The translations under genes and the position numbers were made by a program. Below are positions 12,890 through 23,301 of a DNA stretch of 64,000 bases, piece after piece. Position 1 is the stretch's first letter. Each line of letters opens with the position of its first letter. The notes under the pieces are model-generated. The model did not search any database. It worked only from the letters and a program-made list of their open reading frames with translations, and was not told the DNA's origin. Origin of the DNA: Timema cristinae (Eukaryota > Arthropoda > Insecta > Phasmatodea > Timematidae). The stretch spans positions 9,284,928-9,348,927 of the forward strand of contig JBCFYV010000001.1 of assembly GCA_039000515.1 (NCBI GenBank), written 5' to 3'.

Positions 12890-13150
12890 CCACCTCAGTG
12901 TTCAAGTGGTCTAAGGCGTCGCTCTAGCAATAGACTTGACTGATTATGACGGGGAGATCGGGGTTTGAATCCCAGTCGGGTGTACTTGGGGGTGTATTTT
13001 CCTAAATGGTTTTTCACTATCCCTGTCCATGAAAATATGTCACACACTTCCTCTAAATATAACTTTCCTAATCCCTAAAATACTATCATAATTAGTAAAT
13101 AAGCTTATAACCCAAACGGGTAGTAAGACACGTTGATAAAATATAATAAA
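12890..13150 (+). mobile_element. SINE C, full length
   Basis: Head AAGTGGTCTAAGGCGTCGCT, box B-like GGTTTGAATCCC, C body, tail AACCCAAACGGGTAGTAAGA. Lies in the last LDLa intron. Confidence 0.85.
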
Positions 13151-14040
13151 TAGTTTTTTTTTTACAATTGAATGCCTCACCAGCAAGCTATAAAGCTTAT
13201 CAACAGAGTGAGGACTTACGCTTTTCAAGGACGCTTGTTCAAACCTCTGACAGACTACTCAATACAGAAGAACGCTGGTTGAACAAAGAATGAATCCTCC
13301 ATCGTTTCGACGAATCTCTCTTTGCAATATTAGTGGGGATTTTTTTTCGTATTTTTGTTAAGTAAGTGATGCACACTATTCTGAACTAGTAGATTTTGAT
13401 TGGCTATGAAAGGTTTCGTTTATTCTAGACTTCTAGCTAAATCCTCCAACTCGATGGCTGAAACAAAGATTTAGGGGAGATGATATCTGATACACATGCG
13501 TACCACGAGAAACATTAAATGTAGGATAAGAATCTCAACCAAGGACACATCAAATATTTACCCTGTTTGAAATATCAGCCAAGTAACGAAATAAATACTT
13601 AAGTCTTTCCTCTGGAGAAAATCAGATTGAAATAATTTCCATATTAAGAGAAGAAATACAAATCAGATCATTTTATGAATATTGGCATCGAGGTTTGAAC
13701 CATTGTATCGTTGCCTCACGAGACAATTTAATTTGATGACATCTTAGCTTTCCAAAATAGCTTTGAGGAATGTTTAGTCTAGTTCAGGACATATAAGGAA
13801 TATTGTCTCGATGGAAAATACGTGTTCATTTCTGGCTGATGCTACACTCCGAATGAAGGCGTTTTTATTCTCTACCGATTTATTTTCAGTTGATCGTGAG
13901 TGAAAACTACATCGTAGTTAAAACTAGATTTTCGAGGTTTCTAAAATACTAAATGCATCAAGTTCATACTTTATAATGTTATTTTAGTGACCAAAATAAC
14001 TTTAATATGACACAATATACTCTTAATATTTCACGTCTTG

Positions 14041-15640
14041 ACTGTAGAACATGAAGGCCTGTTTATTCTCTACTCACCGTCTTGTAGAACATGCAGGCCT
14101 GTCTATTGTCTACTCACCGTCTTGTAGAACATGCAGGCCTGTCTATTGTCTACTCACCGTCTTGTAGAACATGCAGGCCTGTCTATTGACTACTCACCGT
14201 CTTGTAGAACATGCAGGCCTGTCTATTGTCTACTCACCGTCTTGTAGAACATGCAGGCCTGTCTATTGTCTACTCGCCGTCTTGTAGAACATGCAGGCCT
14301 GTCTATTGTCTACTCACCGTATTTTAGAACATGCAGGCCAGTCTATTGTCTACTCACTGTCTTGTAGAACATGCAGGCCAGTCTATTGTCTACTCACCGT
14401 CTTGTAGAACATGCAGGCCTGTCTATTGTCTACTCACCGTCTTGTAGAACATGCAGGCCTGTCTATTGTCTACTCACTGTCTTGTAGAACATGCGGGCCA
14501 GTCTATTGTCTACTCACCGTCTTGTAGAACATGCAGGCCTGTCTATTGTCTACTCACCGTCTTGTAGAACATGCAGGCCTGTCTATTGTCTACTCACCGT
14601 CTTGTAGAACATGCAGGCCTGTCTATTGACTACTCACCGTCTTGTAGAACATGCAGGCCTGTCTATTGTCTACTCACCGTCTTGTAGAACATGCAGGCCT
14701 GTCTATTGTCTACTCGCCGTCTTGTAGAACATGCAGGCCTGTCTATTGTCTACTCACCGTATTTTAGAACATGCAGGCCAGTCTATTGTCTACTCGCCGT
14801 CTTGTAGAACATGCAGGCCTGTCTATTGTCTACTTACCGTCTTGTAGAACATGCAGGCCAGTCTATTGTCTACTCACCGTCTTGTAGAACATGCAGGCCT
14901 GTCTATTGTCTACTCACTGTCTTGTAGAACATGCGGGCCAGTCTATTGTCTACTCACCGTCTTGTAGAACATGCAGGCCTGTCTATTGTCTACTCACCGT
15001 CTTGTAGAACATGCAGGCCTGTCTATTGTCTACTCACCGTCTTGTAGAACATGCAGGCCTGTCTATTGACTACTCACCGTCTTGTAGAACATGCAGGCCT
15101 GTCTATTGTCTGCTCACCGTCTTGTAGAACATGCAGGTCTGTCTATTGTCTACTCACCGTCTTGTAGAACATGCAGGCCTGTCTATTGTCTACTCACCGT
15201 CTTGTAGAACATGCAGGCCTGTCTATTGTCTACTCACCGTCTTGTAGAACATGCAGGCCTGTCTATTGTCTACTCACCGTCTTGTAGAACATGCAGGCCT
15301 GTCTATTGTCTACTCACCGTCTTGTAGAACATGCAGGCCAGTCTATTGTCTACTCACTGTCTTGTAGAACATGCAGGCCAGTCTATTGTCTACTCACCGT
15401 CTTGTAGAACATGCAGGCCTGTCTATTGTCTACTCACCGTCTTGTAGAACATGCAGGCCTGTCTATTGTCTACTCACTGTCTTGTAGAACATGCAGGCCA
15501 GTCTATTGTCTACTCACCGTCTTGTAGAACATGCAGGCCAGTCTATTGTCTACTCACCGTCTTGTAGAACATGCAGGCCTGTCTATTGTCTACTCACCGT
15601 CTTGTAGAACATGCAGGCCAGTCTATTGTCTACTCACCGT
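14041..15640. repeat. 40-bp minisatellite made of the LDLa exon's 5' splice site, 40 copies
   Basis: Forty units of exactly 40 bp run without a single indel. On the minus strand each unit reads AGACAGGCCTGCATG-TTCTACAAGACG then GTGAGTAGACAAT. The first part equals the last codons of the LDLa exon (RQACMFYKT) and the second equals the start of its intron. Array and exon overlap seamlessly at 15641-15667. Variants recur every 440 bp, showing 11-unit higher-order repeats. All units except three (GC at 14271, 14711 and 14791) keep a GT donor. The copy most distant from the exon (14041) is the most divergent. Confidence 0.97.
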
Positions 15641-15798
15641 CTTGTAGAACATGCAGGCCTGTCTATCTTCGTCCTCTCCACTAGGGCAGTCTATGAAGCC
15701 GTCACAAAGCACATGGTCGTCTATGCAGCGATACCTCCCCATTCTGTCAGGGGTAGGACATGCAAACCTCTCCATGCCATCCTCCGCTGGGGGGCATT
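15638..15798 (-). CDS. Internal exon of a secreted LDL-receptor class A domain protein
   Basis: The exon encodes 53 whole codons after a split codon (two bases, AA, belong to a codon begun in the previous exon). It carries one complete LDLa module. The six cysteines are at exon residues 1, 13, 24, 31, 37 and 48, with the family signatures FAC, CDGFIDC and an acidic GEDED calcium-binding stretch before the last cysteine. The acceptor is a pyrimidine-rich tract ending CCAATAG and the donor is ACG|GTGAGT, so the exon ends in phase 0 after MFYKT. LDLa modules are disulfide-bonded, calcium-binding, extracellular ligand-binding folds. From memory, the module followed by the tail in the next exon resembles a conserved arthropod single-LDLa secreted protein of the neuropeptide-precursor or HEN-1/Jeb type; the exact family name is not established here. 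No signal peptide is visible, so upstream exons are missing. The codons next to the donor are the source of, or share an origin with, the adjacent 40-bp minisatellite. Confidence 0.9.
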
Positions 15799-15840
15799 CT
15801 ATTGGAGAGAGGGACAGAGAACACACACACACGTTAGTTA
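15799..15840 (-). promoter_or_regulatory. 3' splice site of the LDLa exon with branch-point candidate and TG tract
   Basis: On the minus strand a perfect branch-like motif (CTAAC within ACTAACTAAC) is followed by about six TG dinucleotides, a C/T-rich tract and CCAATAG. Branch to acceptor is about 35 nt. A TG run between branch point and acceptor is known in some animal genes to influence exon inclusion. Confidence 0.7.
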
Positions 15841-15845
15841 GTCTG

Positions 15846-16875
15846 TATCACCATGGGGAAAAGTCAGTAAAACGTGGATATATATTCCCTGACATCATGC
15901 ATATTGTCTCTTTTTGGTTAGAATCGACGTATCTAGAACTCACAATTATGTGGATTCCTTTGCCTGATAGCAAAACTATTGTTCAAACAACTTAAATATA
16001 CAGTGCAATTTACACAGGAAGGGCTTGATCTGACAGGCAGAAAATTACTAAATCTACTTTCACATATTCATACGTCAAATCATGGGATCTGTAGCTGTCA
16101 CTTTTGATACATATTATAAATACCTATAACACACACAAAAAACACTTTTGTACAGGCTAACAATATATAATAGGGACTACAAAGTTATTTTGTTATGATC
16201 AAACTAATTTTTTAATCAACATTAAATTTTATGTAACCAGTACAAAACTGTTTTTTCTGTGGACAATATTAATATAGTTGCAGTCTGGTCATGATTGATT
16301 TTACTGTGTAACCCGTCAAGATAAAACTGATATTATTATTATCAGAACCGCCGCTTATTACTAATAATCTATAAGAATTTCTGGTTCTTATCACCCAACT
16401 GGGGTTGCTACCGGATGAATCCAGAGAGGTAAATTTGATCATTCGTTACCAAGAAACTTTCTTAATACTTGAATACATGTTATACTACAACACGATTCGA
16501 AACAAGATGTTTTGGTTACGATCCAAATCACTACTCAGAATTTTGACAATGGCTAGTATCAAAAGTTATAAAAACCATTATTTAACAAGCTTGTACACTA
16601 GTAAGTAAAAAAAATACATTGTTTTATAGTAATTTTATCTAAGTAATAGATAAACGTGTGTACTTTATAATTACATTAAACTAGCTCGATATTATTGTAG
16701 ATTACTGTGTCACATAAACTAGAGGTAGAGGGTTTAAATACTTGTCACGGATACACTTGTAAGAAAATATGAGTCATGTCGTCAAGTGTTGCTAGAGTAA
16801 GCAGAGCTTGTTAAAACTGAACCTGTAATATTATGATTTCCTCCCACACGGTCTCCATTTCAACACTCTGACCTA
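15846..16875. other. Intron of the LDLa gene upstream of the LDLa exon
   Basis: On the minus strand this precedes the LDLa exon. The 67-codon plus-strand frame at 16405-16608 has no recognisable domain. Confidence 0.5.
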
Positions 16876-18213
16876 GGCTCTGCTCTATATACCTCACATG
16901 GGAATGTATGTTCGTTGATACCTGACCAATGAGTGTTCTACTGAGTGATGAGAACAATTCACAGGTACAGTTTAAACAAGCTCTGCTCTACATACCTCAC
17001 ATGGGAATGTATGTTCGTTGATACCTGACCAATGAGTGTTCTACTGAGTGATGAGAACAATTCACAGGTACAGTTTAAACAAGCTCTGCTCTACATACCT
17101 CACATGGGAATGTATGTTCGTTGATACCTGACCAATGAGTGTTCTACTGAGTGATGAGAACAATTACCAGGTACAGTTTAAACAAGCTCTATTCTACTTA
17201 CCTCACGTGGGAATGTATGTTCGTTGATACCTGACCAATGAGTGTTCTACTGAGTGATGAGAACAATTCACAGGTACAGTTTAAACAAGCTCTACTCTAC
17301 ATATCTCACATGGGAATGTATGTTCGTTGATATCTGACCAATGAGTGTTCTACTGAGTGATGAGAACAATTCACAGGTACAGTTTAAACAAGCTCTACTC
17401 TACATACCTTACATGGGAATGTATGTTTGTTGATACCTGACCAATGAGTGTTCTACTGAGTGATGAGAACAATTCACAGGTACAGTTTAAACAAGCTCTG
17501 CTCTACATACCTCACGTGGGAATGTATGTTCGTTGATATCTGACCAATGAGTGCTCTACTGAGTGATGAGAACAATTCACAGGTACAGTTTAAACAAGCT
17601 CTGCTCTACATACCTCACGTGGGAATGTATGTTCGTTGATACCTGACCAATGAGTGTTCTACTGAGTGATGAGAACAATTCACAGGTACAGTTTAAACAA
17701 GCTCTGCTCTACATACCTCACGTGGGAATGTATGTTCGTTGATACCTGACCAATGAGTGTTCTTCTGAGTGATGAGAACAATTCACAGGTACAGTTTAAA
17801 CAAGCTCTGCTCTACATACCTCGCATGGGAATGTATGTTCGTTGATATCTGACCAATGAGTGTTCTACTGAGTGATGAGAACAATTCACAGGTACAGTTT
17901 AAACAAGCTCTGCTCTTCATACCTCACATGGGAATGTATGTTCGTTGATACCTGACCAATGAATGTTCTACTGAGTGATGAGAACAATTCACAGGTACAG
18001 TTTAAACAAGCTCTGCTCTACATACCTCACATGGTAATGTATGTTCGTTGATACCTGACCAATGAGTGTTCTACTGAGTGATGAGAACAATTCACAGGTA
18101 CAGTTTAAACAAGCTCTGCTCTACATACCTCACATGGGAATGTATGTTTGTTGATATCTGACCAATGAGTGTTCTACTGAGTGATGAGAACAATTCACAG
18201 GTACTGTTTAAAA
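16876..18213. repeat. 103-bp minisatellite, 13 copies
   Basis: Units run from GCTCTGCTCTACATACCTCA to the GGTACAGTTTAAACAA stretch, with a 103-bp spacing measured between successive CTCTGCTCT motifs. On the minus strand every unit contains TGTGAG followed by GTATGT, a good donor-like sequence, and ATCACTCAG about 48 bp upstream of it. Confidence 0.95.
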
Positions 18214-18792
18214 TAGCTATGCTTACGCTGGTAACAAGACACAAAACTTTATTGTTTAAAATATATTAACTACAAAGCTATCGTCAAAATTTGGTAGTCA
18301 CTAGATAATAAACTCTAGAATATATTCCTAATTTCCACGACAATTCTCCCAGTAGTGGCAGAGTCTATGGAACTGTAATTCAGAGGTAAACCATCTCACA
18401 AACGCTTAATCTAATTACATATCACAAAGCAACAAAGCAATTATCACTACTTTTGGAGTTACATGTGTTAACTTGTGAGAGAAGATGTAAGGTTAAGTGA
18501 CTTAATTGATAAAGAGTATTTTTAACTCGTGTAAGACAAACTTCACAGTAGAATGTTAAATAACCAAGACAAGTATTTAAGGGAATCAAAAACAACACGC
18601 CTCTTCCTAAATACACTGTATTTGTATATAAATGCAACCCGCAGTATATGAATGTGTTAAGTGTAATCTATATAATGTCATGGATTATTTTGAATTAATT
18701 TGTTAAGAATGAACATGTGATTTGTTTTATAATTCCCCAGTTTAAATAAGACAACCTTAATCGCAAGTACAGAAATATGTTATCTCGCATCC

Positions 18793-18849
18793 CTCTCTTT
18801 CTCTCTCTCTCTCTCACTCTCACTCACACACACACACACACACACACAC
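18793..18849. repeat. Compound (CT)n(CA)n microsatellite
   Basis: A CT run with short interruptions passes into about 12 CA units. Confidence 0.95.
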
Positions 18850-19034
18850 GTGGCGTTCTTTTATGAGACTCTTTTTAAATGAAGATAAAAATGCTGTGAT
18901 CTCTTCCGCTATGCTCATGACATATAGCCAAGAACTGTCTAGATTATCATCATATGAAGCTAGACCAATAAATATCAGCATACAAGCTGACTATCATACC
19001 CGTTTGTTAGGTGAAAACAATTCAATCAATATAG

Positions 19035-19310
19035 ATTAATTGAAAAGTGACACATGGGCAATATAATCAAACCCTGTACCTTTAACATAGAGCACCACGG
19101 CTGTACCACTGATCTATCCCATGCTCATGGTCGTTCTTTGCCCGTAGTTTGAATCTGAGATGGACATTTTGACCATAATGGCAAATATTCGCAGCTTGTG
19201 TGTTGATTCTTATTGTAATTTCACAACCTTGCATTGTACATTTGGTATATAACATTCCTCCAACGTCACATATGGATGTGCTATCTGACATCTCGCGATA
19301 CTATTGGCCG
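19035..19310 (-). mobile_element. SINE E, minus copy of an inverted pair
   Basis: Minus strand AAGAACGACCATGAGCATGG, GATAGATCAGTGGTACAGCC and GGGTTTGATTATATTGCCCA, a tRNA-like head preceded by an extra 5' block. A 69-codon frame here (19082-19291) is incidental. Confidence 0.55.
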
Positions 19311-19324
19311 CTCTTATAGAGCTG

Positions 19325-19490
19325 ACACCTACACATATCCATCACAGACTCTGCCTTAAAATATGAGCGAAGAACGACCCTGAGCATGGGACTAATCCTG
19401 GAAAGTTCAGGGATAGAGTATTAGGGAGCTAAGACAAGGGTCCCGGGGTTCGATCCCCGTGCCCAAGTGTCATTTTTCAGCTGATTTAAA
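19325..19490 (+). mobile_element. SINE E, plus copy of an inverted pair
   Basis: CAGACTCTGCCTTAAAATAT and GAAGAACGACCCTGAGCATG are followed by the tRNA-like GGGGTTCGATCCCCGTGCCC, a near-perfect T-arm. Confidence 0.62.
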
Positions 19491-19744
19491 CTAAGTTTCT
19501 ATCGAGGCAATCTTTTTTTTGGGGGGGGAGGGGTGGCAAAAAGTTATAAAAACTGTGCAAATATGGAATTTAATTAAGTTTCCTTCAATCCCTTAAAATA
19601 TCAAAATACTAGAATATCTTAAATTAATTGATATCTTTGACAAATACAGGAGTTATAGGTGAAAATATTAGAAAATGAATTAATAAATGTAGAAAAGAGG
19701 TGTATGATATGGGGAAAACTTTGTGGGGGTGTCTCTTAAAAGTA

Positions 19745-20095
19745 CAGGATGATTCAAAAGTCACACAACCCAAAGATAATAACTTATATTTTGTGCCATG
19801 AATTCGGCATATTGTTAATTTATTCGGCACGCATGATTCTGGAAAACTAAGCACAAACGATTGTTGGCATTCCATGGATGAATTGACCCTAAGATAATGT
19901 TCCGAAATGAAAACACACTCTGATCGTGAACTCAACTGGATAGACCTATTGTATATCTCAAGGTCACACGGCCTGCATAACACCCGGTCAACATTACAGT
20001 GTTGCCATACATTTAAACAACATGTTCATTTTCCATGTTCTTCTTCGAGAAATATCCTTTGAAAAACAGGGTTGCACGACTTTTGGATCAACCTG
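19745..20095. mobile_element. Non-autonomous TA-flanked DNA transposon (MITE)
   Basis: The ends CAGGATGATTCAAAAGTCAC and, inverted, CAGGTTGATCCAAAAGTCGT form imperfect terminal inverted repeats of about 30 bp. TA borders both sides. A 119-codon minus-strand frame overlapping it resembles no transposase I recognise. Confidence 0.75.
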
Positions 20096-20449
20096 TATTA
20101 TCCTGAAATATGAATACACGTTAAAAAAAAATAGCGCAGTTAACACTCAAGTGATATTGAGTGCAATGATTTTCCATTTAATATAAATATATAATAGGGG
20201 GAATAAACCAACAAAGTGGGATATAAAAAAAAAGCGTCATAAAACAGGGAAATGGCACGAAGAATAAACCCAACCGCCCACGCGCGTTCTCTTTATTTTA
20301 ACAATTCAATCTAATTGTTTGCCTTGATCCTCCTGCGTATCCCCTTAACCCCCAGTTCCCACTTGTATCACTCTTTCTCTCTCACTCATATTAGTTGCGA
20401 ATGAGGTAACTGTTTAATTTTCATTTATTTATTTAACACGCACTTTCTG

Positions 20450-20645
20450 AACCGATTGATTACATTAGCACAAGAATATTAAACCACCTAGTTTGGTTCT
20501 AGAATAGATACAAAACCCAATCCCCGGCCATTAATTCGTCACTATCATTTGACCATTGATACATTTTTCGGCCATACCAGGAATCGAACCCAGGCCCCTT
20601 AGCTCAGTGGACAAACACGCTACCAGCCGAACCGAAATGAGGCAA
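20450..20645 (-). mobile_element. SINE D
   Basis: Minus strand GGTTCGGCTGGTAGCGTGTT, then CTGGGTTCGATTCCTGG, a well-kept tRNA-like box B. Confidence 0.65.
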
Positions 20646-21062
20646 AACATTGGCCGACCAACCACACCTTGTTAATAAATTAGAGCTTGCAGTTGTTCTT
20701 TTGTTGCATGTCAACAAATAATCATGAGAGGATATTACTTCAACAATAATAGAAGAGAAGGGGTATTTGATGTTCTTGGATTGTAATTTTTTAAAGAAAA
20801 AAACTCTACGTAATTGATACTAATAGAAGCTTTTATAGTGATTGTGTGGCTCATTGGTTGTTTTTTTTCGCGAGGAATATACGGACATGAACATTTTATT
20901 TCTCAGCTGATTGAACGTATGAATACATCATTAATCCAGGCCAAAGGCAGTGAGAGTATTTTATTTATTATAATATTTTCCTTATTTTCATCGCTTGGAT
21001 AATTTTTCTAAACCGGTAATCACTCACCCACCCCGTTCCACTACATCGATAGAGTTTAAAAC

Positions 21063-21330
21063 CACATCGGTGGCGTAGTTGGTTAACGCGCTAGTCGTGT
21101 TGAGGTAAGAACGGGAAGATCGAGGTTCGAATCTCGGTCGGATGAACTGTGGGTAGTTTTACCTAAATGGTCTTGTGAATGTGTGGAATGGCAGGCCTCC
21201 ACCGTGGTTCGGATTCCACGTTAAACTGTAGGTCCTTCATTTCATCTCACAATCACCCTTCCATTACACATTAGCGTAATTGCGTATAACCCGAACGGGT
21301 AGTAAGACCCGGTGCTAATTAGATTAATAA
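21063..21330 (+). mobile_element. Chimeric SINE: B head joined to A body
   Basis: The first ~108 bp are a B head (GGTGGCGTAGTTGGTTAACG, B box GGTTCGAATCTCGG, then GTTTTACCTAAATGGT). From about 21171 it is A body (CTTGTGAATGTGTGGAATGG) through to the common tail. Confidence 0.88.
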
Positions 21331-21422
21331 ATAGATAGGGTTTTAAAGCGTACTTATTTAGTATATAGCATTAGGAACTCGAGAGTTCATTGGCGGACTT
21401 AAGAAATTACACCATATATTTC

Positions 21423-22858
21423 TAGCTCTGTCCAGTTCACCTCATTACACCCTATCTCTATCTTGTGCTAGCTCTGTCCAGTCCACCTCACTACACCTTA
21501 TCTCTATCTTGTGCTAGCTCTGTCCAGTTCACCTCATTACACCTTATCACTATCTTGTGCTAGCTCTGTCCAGTTCACCTCATTACACCTTATCTCTATC
21601 TTGTGCTAGCTCTGTCCAGTTCACCTCATTACACCTTATCACTATCTTGTGCTAGCTCTGTCCAGTTCACCTCATTACACCTTATCTCTATCTTGTGCTA
21701 GCTCTGTCCAGTTCACCTCATTACACCTTATCACTATCTTGTGCTAGCTCTGTCCAGTTCACCTCATTACACCTTATCTCTATCTTGTGCTAGCTCTGTC
21801 CAGTTCACCTCATTACACCTTATCACTATCTTGTGCTAGCTCTGTCCAGTTCACCTCATTACACCTTATCTCTATCTTGTGCTAGCTCTGTCCAGTTCAC
21901 CTCATTACACCTTATCTCTATCTTGTGCTAGCTCTGTCCAGTTCACCTCATTACACCTTATCACTATCTTGTGCTAGCTCTGTCCAGTTCACCTCATTAC
22001 ACCTTATCTCTATCTTGTGCTAGCTCTGTCCAGTTCACCTCATTACACCTTATCACTATCTTGTGCTAGCTCTGTCCAGTTCACCTCATTACACCTTATC
22101 ACTATCTTGTGCTAGCTCTGTCCAGTTCACTCATTACACCCTATCACTATCTTGTGCTAGCTCTGTCCAGTTCACCTCATTACACCCTATCACTATCTTG
22201 TGCTAGCTCTGTCCAGTTCACCTCATTACACCCTATCTCTATCTTGTGCTAGCTCTGTCCAGTCCACCTCACTACACCTTATCTCTATCTTGTGCTAGCT
22301 CTGTCCAGTTCACCTCATTACACCTTATCTCTATCTTGTGCTAGCTCTGTCCAGTTCACCTCATTACACCTATCTCTATCTTGTGCTAGCTCTGTCCAGT
22401 TCACCTCATTACACCTTATCTCTATCTTGTGCTAGCTCTGTCCAGTTCACCTCATTACACCCTATCTCTATCTTGTGCTAGCTCTGTCCAGTTCACTTCA
22501 TTACACCCTATCACTATCTTGTGCTAGCTCTGTCCAGTTCACCTCATTACACCCTATCTCTATCTTGTGCTAGCTCTGTCCAGTTCACCTCATTACACCC
22601 TATCTCTATCTTGTGCTAGCTCTGTCCAGTTCACCTCATTACACCCTATCACTATCTTGTGCTAGCTCTGTCCAGTTCACCTCCTTACACCTTATCTCTA
22701 TCTTGAGCTAGTTCTATCCAGTCCACCTCATTACACCTTATCTCTATCTTGAGCTAGTTCTATCCAGTCCACCTCATTACACCTTATCTCTATCTTGAGC
22801 TAGCTCTATCCAGTCCACCTCATTACACCCTATCTCTATCTTGTGCTAGCTCTGTCCA
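21423..22858. repeat. 46-bp minisatellite, about 31 copies
   Basis: The unit begins TAGCTCTGTCCAGTTCACCT and ends CTATCTTGTGC. TATCTC and TATCAC variants alternate strictly over several units, giving a 92-bp higher-order period. An opening pair with GTCCACCTCACTACACC recurs near 22256. The last three or four units (TTGAGC) are the most diverged. Confidence 0.95.
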
Positions 22859-23301
22859 TCCCCTCATATTTTTATCACTACAACGTTATTTAAAAAAAAG
22901 TGTATCACTAAAACATAAAGTTTTATTTGGGAACGTTCATATATTCTCACAAAGAAATAAATAACCTTCATGTTCCGGTCACTTGTTTTATTCTATTTTT
23001 TTTGCCCCTATATCCTACGTGCGGCAGACTTGTGTGCGTTGAGACCACAGACCGCCAAATAATCTTGGCACATACAATAGAGACAGAACAAAACAACTTG
23101 TTGAAAAAAAGAAATGTTTTGACTCTTCATTCTCTAGTAAATAAATATTAATTTAGAGAATGGTTATTTTAATGATTTAAATTAAGTGCACGTTATTACC
23201 GGCTCATTGTTTTACTTTGTAGCTTGGTTAACAGAATATGCCAATAGGCTCTCAACGTGGGAGTGCTAACTGTACAAAGAAAGCACCACATTAGCTATTT
23301 A

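Noticed and set aside
15611..15995. Plus-strand frames of 76 and 114 codons across the LDLa exon
   Set aside because: They are antisense shadows of the spliced LDLa exon on the minus strand, which has the six-cysteine module and proper splice sites.
16876..18213. Tandemly duplicated coding exons in the 103-bp array
   Set aside because: The 48-bp segment between the acceptor- and donor-like motifs has a stop in the frame needed to join the LDLa exon, so a coding role is not supported.
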